DNA of 64,000 bases. Origin: Roseiarcus sp963775575 (GTDB lineage Bacteria > Pseudomonadota > Alphaproteobacteria > Rhizobiales > Beijerinckiaceae). Shown here in pieces: positions 8,801 to 20,810 of the stretch (its first letter is position 1; the number at the start of each line of letters is the position of its first letter). The notes beneath the pieces were generated by a model. The model saw nothing but the letters and a program-made list of their open reading frames with translations, was not told where the DNA came from and made no database searches. Location of the stretch: positions 433,814 to 497,813 of the forward strand of contig CAVZJG010000004.1 of the NCBI GenBank assembly GCA_963775575.1, read 5' to 3'. Made by a program: the position numbers and the translations under genes.

Positions 8801-10449
8801 CTACGGTCCGGGTGCTCCCCGTGAAACCCATCCTGCGATTGTCGCCAGCCAGTGCGCCAACAGTTTCTTGCCATCCGGATCGGTGGCCACGGGGACAAGG
8901 ACCGCCACCAAGATCGCAATGAGCGTCAAGAAGGCGATCGCGGCCGTGAGCGCCTCCACGCGTCGCTGGAGCCGAATATTTTCTCGGGCTGCAATCAAAT
9001 TGCCTTGCTGTGACACGGCGCGGCGAACTTGCTTGTCAGCGCGCTGAAGCCACTTGGTCTGGTCAATCAGGCGCGCCCTAATTCCTCCGAGGAAGGAGGT
9101 GCCCTCAAAACTAGCGCCGTCGAGCGGCTTGAAATCTGTCACGTCATCCGCGAACCAAGGGTGCCTAGCAAACGTCTGCAGCTCGACCGAGATAGCACCA
9201 ACGTCCAGACCACGAAACTCGACCTCGCTTAGCTCAGTGAGGGTCGAGAGCGATTTCTTCCTTCCTTCGGAGCGAAAGGTCGTCGAGTCCCGCAAGGCGT
9301 TCACCCGCTTCTGTAGTAGCGACAGCAAAGCGACGAGGCCCCACCGAGTTCAGGACTCTTTGTAAAGTCTCGTCTGCATAATAGAGCCATCCGCTCCTGT
9401 CATCGCCGAAGGTATGGCTCTTGGCGGCCGCTTGAAGATCCTTCATCTTTACAGCGATACTTGCGTGAAAGCCGTCTCCTCGAACCATGGTTGCAAAGCG
9501 TAAGCTTGGAATCGAGTCGAAAAGTCCAGGCCTCCAAATAATGGTCGAATCCCAACACGTCGAGAAAGCCGCGAGGGCCGTCATACTCACCCCCTAGTGG
9601 GAACGGCTGCGAGAATTCAGTCGTAACAAGCTCAGACGTGGGAAATTCGTCTGGAATGGCCGTTTCTGAGCAGAATACACCCGGTAGGTTGTGGCGAAAC
9701 CATTGCCAAGCCTCAAGTCGCGCCTGCGCGCGAGCCGCCTCGATGTCAGATTGTTTCTGGCTATGCGGAGAGCTGATAATGAAGCCGTTCCCTTGCGGCT
9801 GCGCAATTGTTTTACGCGCCAAGTTAGCGGCAAGCTGAAACCGCGCGGAAAATGGGTTGCGATAGACGAAGAAGAGGATGACGCACGTCAGAGAAGAGGT
9901 AAGCGTTAGAATTGCGCCTTCTGCATAGTCGACACTGTCTGGCAAAGGTGCCGAGCGCGCTTCGATTAGAGAGCTTTCCTTTGTCGCTCGGGTAATCGCC
10001 CCTAGATTGAACCATCCCCCACCAAATGCGTGGCTGCGGTTTTTACGCACCCACTGGACGGGATCGCGACCGAAGGAGTTCGTTTTGTCCCACTTTAGTT
10101 TCTGAAATCCTGCGAGTAGGCGTTCGGCTTGTGACGGCGTATAAAATTCCATTGCCCACAAACCCTGCAAGGTGACCACTTCGCCGGGCGGCGGTGCTGT
10201 ATCGCTATTCTTTCGTGCATCGCGTTTGCCCCAACTCTCCTCAGCGCGTCTCGTCTCGATCCGAGCGGCAACGGCTCGCAAGACCGGGAAGCGCCGGGCG
10301 AAAAAGCGCAGACGATTGAGAAGAGGCTGGAGAACCCTCTTGACGGCGCGCTGAATCGATCGTGCGGGCGCAAGAAACCGCGCAGACAATGCGAGTCTAA
10401 CGTGTTCCCCCTTACCTTTCTCGCCGGCACTTTCCAGATGGTCATTCAT
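8801..10449 (-). pseudogene. Unrecognised membrane protein gene with two apparent frameshifts
   Basis: Coding-looking sequence runs through three frames on the minus strand. The first (10449 to about 9490) starts MNDHLESAGEKGKGEH, is Arg-rich, then has LWAMEFYTPSQAERLLAGFQ and a hydrophobic segment (AILTLTSSLTCVILFFVY). It degenerates after RLDSKLTLCN; plausible protein resumes one frame over with MVRGDGFHASIAVKMKD and GWLYYADETLQRVL. Near 9300-9325 the frame changes again into LRDSTTFRSEGRKKSLST, ending with a second hydrophobic helix (AIAFLTLIAILVAVLVPVA) and the stop at 8801. If joined it would be about 550 residues with two membrane helices. No family was recognised. Separate short genes are a less likely alternative. 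Confidence 0.5.
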
Positions 10450-10494
10450 CCCGATGTTCTTTCAGCGTCTTCCCTCTAGCGTTCGCGCCGACTG

Positions 10495-11541
10495 TCAAGA
10501 CGCCCCGAACACATCGTTGGTCTGCGCCGTCACCCTGACGAAGGTGGTGCGCTTGGACACCTCCTTGAGCTGAGTGGCGCCAATATAGGTCATCATCGAG
10601 CGCACCCCGCCCATGATCTCGGCCATGGTGTTGTCGACCGGGCCGCGATAGGGCGTCTCGACGCTCTTGCCCTCCGCGGCGCGGTAACGGGCGACGCCGC
10701 CCGAGTGTTTCTTCATCGCCATCTCCGACGACATGCCGTAGAACGTCATGGCGACCGGAACTCGTCCGCCCTCGCGCTCCTCGTAGCGGATTTCGCCGGC
10801 GCATTCGTCGTGGCCGGCGAGCATGCCGCCGAGCATGACGAAATCGGCACCGGCGCCGAAGGCCTTGGCGACGTCGCCCGGCGCGGTGCAGCCGCCGTCG
10901 GCGCAAACCTGGCCCTTGAGGCCGTGGGCGGCGTCGGCGCATTCGATGATCGCCGACAGCTGGGGATAGCCGACGCCGGTCACTTTGCGCGTCGTGCACA
11001 CCGAGCCGGGGCCGATGCCGATCTTGACGATGTCGGCGCCGGCGAGAATCAGCGCCTCCGTCATGTCGCCGGTGACGACGTTGCCGGCCATGATCGCCGA
11101 CTCGGGATTGTCGTCGCGCACCCTCTTGACCGTGTCGAGGAATTTTTCCGCATAGCCGTTGGCGACGTCGACGCAGAGAAAGCGCACCGGCGTCTTCTTG
11201 CGCACCGCGGCGAGCTTTTCCAGATCGGCGGCGGTCGTGCCGACCGAATAGAAGGCGTGGACGCCGTCGGCGCCGGCGAAGAATTCGGCGAGTTCCGCCG
11301 CGGGATAGTGCTTGTGCAGCGCGGTGAGCGCGCCGTGCTTGCCCAGCGCGCGCGCGATCGCCATGGTGCCCGTCACGTCCATGTTGGCGGCGATGAGCGG
11401 AAACCCCTTCCATTGACCGCCGGTGTGCAGGAAGCGGAACGCGCGCTCGATGTCGACCGCGTTGCGCGAAGCGAGCGTCGAGCGTTTCGGGCGGATGAGC
11501 ACGTCCTTGAAGTCGAGCTTGACGTCGTTTTCGATGCGCAT
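10495..11541 (-). CDS. guaC: GMP reductase
   Basis: A 348-residue member of the IMPDH/GMPR barrel family. GMP reductase converts GMP to IMP and ammonia with NADPH, returning guanine nucleotides to the pool. It starts MRIENDVKLDFKDVLIRPKR, as GuaC does, and lacks the CBS domains found in IMP dehydrogenase. The catalytic Cys loop is GIGPGSVCTTRKVTGVG, followed by ADGGC and the FVMLGGMLAGHDE phosphate-binding region and the GMSSEMAMKKH flap. The C-terminal TYIGATQLKEVSKRTTFVRV segment is also GuaC-like. It stands alone between the broken membrane gene and the repeat-protein region. Confidence 0.93.
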   Translation of the reverse strand: MRIENDVKLDFKDVLIRPKRSTLASRNAVDIERAFRFLHTGGQWKGFPLIAANMDVTGTMAIARALGKHGALTALHKHYPAAELAEFFAGADGVHAFYSVGTTAADLEKLAAVRKKTPVRFLCVDVANGYAEKFLDTVKRVRDDNPESAIMAGNVVTGDMTEALILAGADIVKIGIGPGSVCTTRKVTGVGYPQLSAIIECADAAHGLKGQVCADGGCTAPGDVAKAFGAGADFVMLGGMLAGHDECAGEIRYEEREGGRVPVAMTFYGMSSEMAMKKHSGGVARYRAAEGKSVETPYRGPVDNTMAEIMGGVRSMMTYIGATQLKEVSKRTTFVRVTAQTNDVFGAS

Positions 11542-12136
11542 GGGTGTTGTCCGAGTGCGGGGCGCGCGGGGCGCGCCAGGAATTTCCTCGGCGGCAGACT
11601 TAGCACCCGCGGCGGCTAGGGTGAATGCCGGCGGCCGCCTCGTCGCGCCGGCGCGCCTCGATCGGACCCCAATTCGGCCGAATTTGGCCTTCCCGCATCC
11701 ACGCCGCCGCCGGCGCCATCGAGATCGCCGACGATCGATTCGTCGACGCGGGCGAGGGGCGGGCGTCGGCGAAGCGCGTTCCCGGCGCCGCGCAGGCCAT
11801 GACGCTCGGCGGCGGAACCCGCTCCGCGCGAAAGGGAATCGGCCGAAACGGCGCTCGATTCGCCGGCGTCGGCGCGCCCGACGCCTGCGGCGAGGCCAGC
11901 TTCGCGTAAGTTCGTGGGGCTAAGCGATTTTCACGGTCGACGTTCCGCCGATCTGGGCGGCGAGGCTGGCGAAGCGGTCCGAGCCAGAGGCGATTTTGGG
12001 GTGGCCCTTCAGCCCGGAGCGCGATTCTGCTCGGGTTGGGGACATTTCTTAACGCGCTGTTAACATTAATCGGCTGTATTGCGGCAAATTCGTCGCATTA
12101 CGCAGAGTTCTCGCCTGCCTGACCGGGGGTCCTCAG
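11542..12136. other. Long intergenic region between guaC and the repeat-protein gene
   Basis: About 595 bases with no convincing complete gene. On the minus strand, 11920-12020 reads GLKGHPKIASGSDRFASLA and then QIGGTSTVKIA before a stop. This looks like the end of a real protein, but no start or upstream body was found, so it may be a remnant of a lost gene. The right 100 bases are AT-richer and contain the TTAA-N7-TTAA box listed separately; the promoter of the repeat-protein gene is expected there. Confidence 0.45.
12049..12063 (+). promoter_or_regulatory. Candidate CtrA-binding box (TTAA-N7-TTAA)
   Basis: TTAA at 12049-12052 and TTAA at 12060-12063 are separated by exactly seven bases (CGCGCTG), and the second half is followed by C, matching the alphaproteobacterial CtrA consensus TTAA-N7-TTAAC. 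It lies about 75 bases before the ATG of the giant repeat protein, a normal position for a CtrA-controlled promoter. CtrA governs cell-cycle, pilus, flagellar and surface genes in this class. The match is exact but short, so chance is possible in an AT-rich promoter. Confidence 0.5.
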
Positions 12137-15100
12137 ATGGCATCGTTCATTAGCTCGCTGTCAAACCAGCAAGTCGCCAACTTATCCACCACCACCATTT
12201 CCACACTCAGCACAACCGATGTCAACGCCCTGACGACCAGTCAGATCGGCGTGCTGAGCGCGAATCAGATCAATAACTTCACGACCACCGATCTGCAGGA
12301 TTTGTCGTCCAATCAGATCACCGGCTTCTCCACGGCGGCGCTGCCCGGTCTGTCGATCGACACGATTCTCGCCTTGACGGCTCCGCAAGTGGACGGGTTC
12401 ACCACCACGCAGATCCAGGTGTTGACGACGACCGAAATCAACTTGCTGACCTCGACCGACTTTCAGGGGTTCAGCACGGCGCAGCTCGGGGCCCTGAGCT
12501 CGACCCAGATCGGCGGGCTCGCCGCCTCGACCTTCGATAATATGGCGGCGACGCAGGTCGCCGGCCTGACGGCGACCCAGGCGCATGGGCTGACGACTGC
12601 GCAGCTCAACGCTTTGTCGACCACTTCGCTCGACGAATTGACCGTCGCCAATCTGACGACGGCGCAGGTCGCCGGCTTCACGGCCGCGACGATCGGCAAT
12701 CTGACGACGACGCAGGCGGGCGCCTTGACCTCGACGCAGGTCGCGGCGCTGTCGGCGGCGGATGTTGGCGCCCTGAGCGCGAACGGGATCACCACGGCGC
12801 AGGTCGACGCTTTAACTTCGACGCAGATCGGCTCGCTTGCCACCTCGACCTTCGACAATCTGACGGCGACGCAGCTCGGCGGCCTGAGTTCAACGCAGGT
12901 CCACGGGTTGACCACCGCGCAGCTCAACAACCTGTCGACCACCTCGCTCGACGCCTTGACCGTCGCCAATCTGGCGACGGCGCAGGTCGGCGGCCTCACG
13001 ACCGCGACGATCGGCAATCTGACGACGACGCAAGCGGGCGCCTTGACCTCTTCGCAGGTCGCCGCGCTGTCGGCGGCGCAGGTCGGCGCCCTGAGCGCGA
13101 ACGGGATCACCTCGGCGCAGGTCAACGCTTTGACCTCGACGCAGATCGGCGGGCTCGCCACGTCGACCTTCGACAATCTGACGGCGACGCAGCTCGGCTC
13201 GCTGACGACGACGCAAGTCGACGGCCTGACGACCACGCAGCTCAACAACCTGTCGACCACCTCACTCGACGCCTTGACCGCCAGCAAGCTGACGACGGCG
13301 CAGGTCGGGGGCCTCGCGACGGCGACGATCGGCGATCTGACGACGACGCAGGCGCGCGCTTTGACCTCTCCGCAGGTCGCCGCGCTTTCGGCGGCGCAGG
13401 TTGACGCCCTGAGCGAGAACGCGATCACCACGGCGCAGGTCGGCGCTTTGACCTCGACGCAGATCGGGTCGCTCGCCACCTCGACCTTCGACAATCTGAC
13501 GGCGACGCAGGTCGGCGGCCTGAGCTCGACCCAGGCGCACGGGCTGACCACCGCGCAGCTCAACGCGTTGTCGACCACTTCGCTCGACGCCTTGACCGTA
13601 GCCAATCTGACGACGGCGCAGGTCGGCGGCCTCACGACCGCGACGATCGGCAATCTGACGACGACGCAGGCCGGCGCGTTGACCTCTTCGCAGGTCGCCG
13701 CGCTCTCGGCGGCGCAGGTCGGCGCCCTGAGCGCGAACGGGATCACCACGGCGCAGGTCAACGCTTTGACCTCGACGCAGGTCGGCACGCTCGCCACTTC
13801 GACCTTCGACAATCTGACGTCGACGCAGCTCGCCGGCCTGACTTCGACCCAGGCGCACGGGCTGACCACCGCGCAGCTCAACGCCTTGTCGACCACCTCG
13901 CTCGACGCGTTGAACCTCGCCAATCTGACGACGGCGCAAGTCGCCGGTTCGACGAGCACCACGCAAGTCCTTGGCCTGACCGCGACGACGATCGGCAGTC
14001 TGGCGGCAAGCCAGATCGACGGCCTGACAACCTCGGAGATCGCTTCTCTGACGGCCGGCCAGGTCAACACCCTGACCTCGACCGAGCTTCAGGGGTTCAG
14101 CACGGCGCAGGTCAACGCTTTGACCTCGACCCAGATCGGCTCGCTCGCCACCTCGACCTTCGATAATCTGACGTCGGCGCAACTCGGCGGCCTGACTTCG
14201 ACCCAGGTCCACGGGCTGACCACGGCGCAGCTCAACGCGTTGTCGACTGCGTCGCTCGACGCCTTGACCGTCGCCAATCTGACGACGGCGCAGGTCGGCG
14301 GCCTCACGACCGCGACGATCGGCAATCTGACGACGACGCAGGCGGGCGCCTTGACCTCTTCGCAGGTCGCCGCGCTTTCGGCGGCGCAGGTTGGCGCCTT
14401 GAGCGGGAACGCGATCACCTCGGCGCAGGTCAACGCTTTGACCTCGACGCAGATCGGGGGCCTCGCCACCTCGACCTTCGACAATCTGACGTCAACGCAG
14501 CTTGGCGGGCTGACTTCGACCCAGGCGCACGGGCTGACCACCGCGCAGCTCAACGCGTTGTCGGCCAGCTCGCTCGACGCGTTGAACGTCGCCAATCTGA
14601 CGGCGGCGCAGGTCAGCGGCCTCACGACCGCGACGATCGGCAATCTGACGGCGACGCAAGCCGACGCGTTGACCACCACGCAGATCGCCGCCCTGACGCC
14701 GGGCGGCGGGCAGATCGACGCCTTGACGTCGACCGAGCTTCAGGGGTTCAGCACGGCGCAGCTCGGCGCTTTGACCTCGACGCAGATCGGTTCGCTCGTG
14801 ACTTCGACCTTCGATAATATGACGGCGACGCAGATCGGCGGGCTGACTTCGACCCAAATGCACGGGCTGACGACAACGCAGCTCAATACTTTGTCGACTG
14901 CGTCGCTCGACGCTCTGACCGTCGCCAATCTGGCGACGGCGCAGGTCGCCAACCTTACCGCTGCGACGATCGGCAATCTGACGACGACGCAGGCGCGCGC
15001 CTTGACCTCTTCGCAGGTCGCCGCGCTGTCGGCGGCGCTGGTTGGCGCGCTGAGCGCGAACGCGATCACCACGGGGCAGGTCAACGCTTTGACCTCGACG

Positions 15101-18100
15101 CAGGTCGAGCTCGCTGGCCACCTCGACCTTCGACAATCTGACGGCGACGCAGCTCGGTGGGCTGACGACGACGCAAGTCAACGGCCTGACGACGACGCAG
15201 CTCAATACGTTGTCGACGACCTCGCTCGACGCCTTGAGCGTCAGCAAGCTGACTACGGCGCAGGTCGGCGGCCTCGCCACCGCGACGATCGCTAACCTGA
15301 CGACGACGCAGGCGGGCGCCTTGACCTCGACGCAGGTCGTCGCGCTGTCGGCGGCGCAGGTTGCCGCCTTGAGCGCGAACGCGATCACCACGGCGCAGGT
15401 CAACGCTTTGACCTCGACGCAGATCGGCTCGCTCGCCACTTCGACCTTCGACAATCTGACGTCGACGCAGCTCGGCGGCCTGACTTCGACCCAGGCGCAC
15501 GGGCTGACTACCGCGCAGCTCAATGCGTTGTCGACCACCTCGCTCGACGCGTTGAACCTCGCCAATCTGACGACGGCGCAGGTCGCCGGTTCGGCGAGCA
15601 CCACGCAAGTCCTTGGCCTGACCGCGACGACGATCGGCAATCTTGCGGCGAGCCAGGTCGACGGCCTGACGACATCGGAGATCGCCTCTCTGACGGCCGG
15701 CCAGGTCAACACCCTGACTTCGACCGAACTTCAGGGGTTCAGCACGGCGCAGCTCGGCGCTTTGACCTCGACGCAGATCGGCACGCTCGCCACCTCGACC
15801 TTCGACAATCTGACGGCGACGCAGCTCGGCGGGCTGAGTTCAACGCAGGTCCACGGGTTGACCACCGCGCAGCTCAACGCGTTGTCGACTGCGTCGCTCG
15901 ACGCCTTGACCGTCGCCAATCTGACGACGGCGCAGGTTTCCGGCCTCGCCACTGCGACGATCGCTAACCTGACGACGACGCAGGCGGGCGCCTTGACTTC
16001 GACGCAGGCCGCCGCGCTTTCGGCGGCGCAGGTTGCCGCGCTCAGCGCGAACGGGATCACCTCGGCGCAGGTCAACGCTTTGACCTCGACGCAGATCGGG
16101 GGCCTCGCCACCTCGACCTTCGACAATCTGACGTCAACGCAGCTTGGCGGGCTGACTTCGACCCAGGCGCACGGGCTGACGACCGCGCAGCTCAACAGCC
16201 TGTCGACCACTTCGCTCGACGCGCTGAACCTCGCCAATCTGACGACGGCGCAGGTCGCCGGTTCGACGAGCACCACGCAAGTCTTCGGCCTGACCGCGAC
16301 GACGATCGGCAATCTTGCGGCGAGCCAGGTCGACGGCCTGACAACCTCGCAGATCGCTTCTCTGACGGCCGGCCAGGTCAACGCCCTGACCTCGACCGAG
16401 CTTCAGGGGTTCAGCACGGCGCAGCTTGGCGCTTTGACCTCGACCCAGATCGGCACGCTCGCCACCTCGACCTTCGACAATCTGACGTCGGCGCAACTCG
16501 GCGGGCTGACTTCAACCCAGGCGCATGGGCTGACGACCACGCAGCTCAACAACCTGTCGACCACCTCTCTCGACGCGCTGACCGTCGCCAATCTGACGAC
16601 GGCTCAGGTCGGCGGGCTGACGACCGCGACGATCGCTAACCTGACGACGACGCAGGCCGGCGCTTTGACCTCTTCGCAGGTCGCGGCGCTGTCGGCGGCG
16701 CAGGTTGGCGCCTTGAGCGCGAACGCGATCACCACGGGGCAGGTCAACGCTTTGACCTCTACGCAGATCGGCACGCTCGCCACCTCGACCTTCGACAATC
16801 TGACGTCGACGCAGCTCGGCGGCCTGACTTCGACCCAGGCGCATGGGCTGACGACAACTCAGCTCAACGCGTTGTCGACCACCTCGCTCGACGCGCTGAA
16901 CCTCGCCAGTTTGACGACGGCGCAGGTCGACGGGCTCACGACCGCGACGATCGGCAATCTGACGGCGACGCAAGCTGACGGCTTGACGACCACACAGATC
17001 GCGGCTCTGGCGCCGGGCGGCGGGCAGATCGACGCCCTGACCTCGACCGAAATGCAGGGGTTTAGCACGGGGCAGCTTGGCGCTTTGACCTCGACGCAGA
17101 TCGGGTCGCTCGCGACTTCGACCTTCGATAATATGACGGCGACGCAGATCGGCGGGCTGACTTCGACCCAGTCGCATGGGCTGACGACCACACAGCTCAA
17201 TACGTTGTCGACTGCGTCGCTCGACTCGCTGACCGTCGCCAATCTGACGACGGCTCAGGTCGGCGGCCTCGCGACCGCGACGATCGGCAATCTGACGACG
17301 ACGCAGGCGCGCGCTTTGACCTCTCCGCAGGTCGCGGCGCTGTCCGCGGCGCAGGTGAACGCTCTGACCGCGAACGCGATCACGACGGGGCAGCTCGGCG
17401 CTTTGACGTCGACGCAAATCGGCTCGCTTGCCACCTCGACCTTCGACAATCTGACGGCGACGCAACTCGGTGGGCTGACTTCGACCCAGGTCCACGGGCT
17501 GGCGGCCGCGCATCTGAACGCCTTGTCGACTGCGTCGCTCGACGCGCTGACCGTCGCCAATCTGACGACGGCGCAGGTCGGCGGCCTGACGACCGCGACG
17601 ATCGCTAACCTGACGACGACGCAGGCCGGCGCTTTGACCTCTTCGCAGGTCGCGGCGCTGTCGGCGGCGCAGGTTGGCGCCTTGAGTGCGAACGGGATCA
17701 CCTCGGCGCAGGTCAACGCTTTGACCTCGACGCAGGTCGGCACGCTCGCCACCTCGACCTTCGACAATCTGACGTCGACGCAGCTTGGCGGGCTGACTTC
17801 GACCCAGGCGCACGGGCTGACCACCGCGCAGCTCAACAGCCTGTCGACCACCTCGCTCGATGCGTTGACCGTCGCCAATCTGACGACGGCGCAGGTCGGC
17901 GGTTCGGCGAGCACCACGCAAGTCTTCGGCCTGACCGCGACGACGATCGGCAATCTTGCGGCGAGCCAGGTCGACGGCCTGAACAACGCGCAGATCGCTT
18001 CTCTGACGGCCGGCCAGGTCAACACCCTGACTTCGACCGAGCTTCAGGGGTTCAGCACGGCGCAGCTCGGCGCTTTGACCTCGACGCAGATCGGCACGCT

Positions 18101-20666
18101 CGCCACCTCGACCTTCGACAATCTGACGGCGACGCAGCTCGGCGGGCTGAGTTCGACCCAGGTCCACGGGCTGACCACGGCGCAGCTCAACGCGTTGTCG
18201 ACTGCGTCGCTCGACGCCTTGACCGTCGCCAATCTGACGACGGCGCAGGTCGGCGGCCTCACGACCGCGACGATCGGCAATCTGACGACGACGCAGGCCG
18301 GCGCGTTGACCTCTTCGCAGGTCGCCGCGCTCTCGGCGGCGCAGGTTGGCGCCCTGAGCGCGAACGGGATCACCACGGCGCAGGTCAACGCTTTGACCTC
18401 GACGCAGGTCGGCACGCTCGCCACTTCGACCTTCGACAATCTGACGTCGACGCAGCTCGCCGGCCTGACTTCGACCCAGGCGCACGGGCTGACCACCGCG
18501 CAGCTCAACAGCCTGTCGACCACCTCGCTCGACGCGTTGAACCTCGCCAATCTGACGACGGCGCAGGTCGCCGGTTCGGCGAGCACCACGCAAGTCTTCG
18601 GCCTGACCGCGACGACGATCGGCAATCTGGCGGCGAGCCAGGTCGACGGCCTGAACAACGCGCAGATCGCTTCTCTGACGGCCGGCCAGGTCAACACCCT
18701 GACTTCGACCGAGCTTCAGGGGTTCAGCACGGCGCAGCTCGGCGCTTTGACCTCGACGCAGATCGGTTCGCTCGCCACCTCGACCTTCGATAATCTGACC
18801 GCGACGCAGCTCGGCGGGCTGACTTCAACCCAGGCGCATGGGCTGACGACCACGCAGCTCAACGCTTTGTCGACCACTTCGCTCGACGCCTTGACCGTCG
18901 CCAATCTGACGACGGCGCAGGTCGGCGGCCTCGCGACCGCGACGATCGGCAATCTGACGACGACGCAGGCGCGCGCCTTGACCTCTTCGCAGGTCGCCGC
19001 GCTGTCGGCGGCGCTGGTTGGCGCGCTGAGCGCGAACGCGATCACCACGGGGCAGGTCAACGCTTTGACCTCGACGCAGGTCAGCTCGCTGGCCACCTCG
19101 ACCTTCGACAATCTGACGGCGACGCAGCTCGGTGGGCTGACGACGACGCAAGTCAACGGCCTGACGACGACGCAGCTCAATACGTTGTCGACGACCTCGC
19201 TCGACGCCTTGAGCGTCAGCAAGCTGACTACGGCGCAGGTCGGCGGCCTCGCCACCGCGACGATCGCTAACCTGACGACGACGCAGGCGGGCGCCTTGAC
19301 CTCGACGCAGGTCGCGGCACTGTCAGCGGCGCAGGTCGCCGCCCTGAGCGCGAATGGGATCACCACGGCGCAGGTCAACGCTTTGACCTCGACGCAGATC
19401 GGCTCGCTCGCCACGTCGACCTTCGACAATCTGACGTCGACGCAGCTCGCCGGCCTGAGCTCGACCCAGGCGCACGGGCTGACGACAACTCAGCTCAACG
19501 CGTTGTCGACCACCTCGCTCGACGCCTTGACCGTCGCCAACCTGACGACGGCGCAGGTCGGCGGCCTCACGACCGCGACGATCGGCAATCTGACGACGAC
19601 GCAAGCCGACGCGTTGACCACCACGCAGATCGCCGCCCTGGCGCCTGGCGGCGGGCAGATCGACGCCCTGACCTCGACCGAGCTTCAGGGGTTCAACACG
19701 GCGCAGCTCGGCGCTTTGACCTCGACGCAGATCGGCTCGCTTGCCACCTCGACCTTCGACAATCTGACGTCGGCGCAACTCGGCGGGCTGACTTCGACCC
19801 AGGCGCATGGACTGACGACCACGCAGCTCAACGCGTTGTCGACTGCGTCGCTCGACGCCTTGACCGTCGCCAATCTGACGACGGCGCAGGTCGGCGGCCT
19901 CACGACCGCGACGATCGCTAACCTGACGACGACGCAGGCGGGCGCCTTGACCTCGACGCAGGTCGCGGCGCTGTCGGGGGCGCAGGTTGCCGCCCTGAGC
20001 GCGAACGCGATCACCACGGCGCAGGTCAACGCTTTGACCTCGACGCAGATCGGCTCGCTCGCCACGTCGACCTTCGACAATCTGACGGCGACGGAGCTCG
20101 CCGGCCTGAGTTCGGCCCAGACGCACGGGCTGACGACAACTCAGCTCAATGCGTTGTCGACCACCTCGCTCGACGCGCTGACCGTCGCCAATCTGACGAC
20201 GGCGCAGGTCGCCGGCCTGAACCCTGCGACGATCGGCAATTTGACGACGACGCAGGCGGATGATCTGACCAACCCGCAGATCGCCGCTCTGACGCCTGGC
20301 GGCGGTCAGATCGACGCGCTGAGTTCGACCGCGCTTCAGGGGTTCAGCCCGGCGCAGCTCGGCGCGGTGACCTCGACGCAGATCGGTGGGCTCGCCACGT
20401 CGACCTTCGACAATCTGACCGCGACGCAGCTCGGCTCGCTGACGACGACACAAGTCGACGGGCTGACGACTACGCAGCTCAACACGTTGTCGACCGCCTC
20501 GCTCGACGCGTTGACCGTCAGCAGACTGACGACGGCGCAGATTTCCGGCCTGTCCACGACGACGATCGGCAATCTGACGACGACGCAAGGCGGCTCTCTG
20601 ACGTCGGCTCAGATTGGCGTGCTGTCTGACGCCCAGATCAGCGCCCTCAGCGCCCTCATGGGGTGA
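12137..20666 (+). CDS. Giant Thr/Ser/Gln/Asn octapeptide-repeat protein, interrupted by one frameshift
   Basis: The gene starts MASFISSLSNQQVANLSTTT without a signal peptide and consists almost entirely of eight-residue units of the form L-T-x-T-Q-[VIL]-x-x (for example LTSTQIGSLATSTFDNLT). About 25 larger modules of roughly 105-118 residues, each marked by STFDN, are arrayed head to tail. Nearly every module carries three Asn-Leu-Thr sequons (FDNLT, VANLT, IGNLT). The last residues are ISALSALMG. An extra G at 15107 shifts the frame; the near-identical stretch at 18976-19300 lacks it, and removing it gives one continuous 2842-codon frame. The start has GGGGGTCC upstream. Family unknown; composition and repeats suggest a solenoid surface protein or adhesin. 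The GT41 transferase 145 bases downstream suggests it is glycosylated. The export route is not visible. Confidence 0.8.
12500..20560 (+). repeat. Tandem array of about 25 coding modules (about 310-355 bp each)
   Basis: Modules are recognised by the STFDN-coding sequence, which recurs near 12530, 12847, 13160, 13485, 13800, 14155 and so on to 20400. Two module types exist: one continues with AALSAAQVGALSANGIT, the other with TSTELQGFSTAQLGALTS after either a GGGQIDAL or a STTQVLGLTATTIG lead-in. Some copies are nearly identical over hundreds of bases, for example 15004-15330 with 18976-19300, and 17885-18090 with 18550-18765. This indicates recent recombination or gene conversion. The codon bias also opens long antisense frames, which are not genes. 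Confidence 0.9.
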
Positions 20667-20810
20667 CGAGGCGGCAAAGGAAGGGATATTCGACGGTCGG
20701 CCCTTGGGTCGTGGTTGCGTGCGTGACATGCGTCTCGCCGGTCCGGAAGGCCTCGTTGTCGTCGAGGCCGCCCGGATTTTCGCCCGCACAGCCACGATGC
20801 AAGGGTCGCT

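Noticed and set aside
10495..11541. IMP dehydrogenase (guaB) as the identity of this gene
   Set aside because: The protein is too short, has no CBS domains, and its N-terminus and flap match GMP reductase.
12463..20100. Long minus-strand open frames (up to about 690 codons) rich in Arg/Gln/Leu or Val/Cys opposite the repeat gene
   Set aside because: They mirror the repetitive codon usage of the plus-strand repeat protein, have no ribosome sites and no family features. They are shadows of the repeats.
12500..20560. Regular repeats considered as a CRISPR array
   Set aside because: Repeats are coding, period 24 bases inside modules of more than 300 bases, with no unique spacers and no cas genes.
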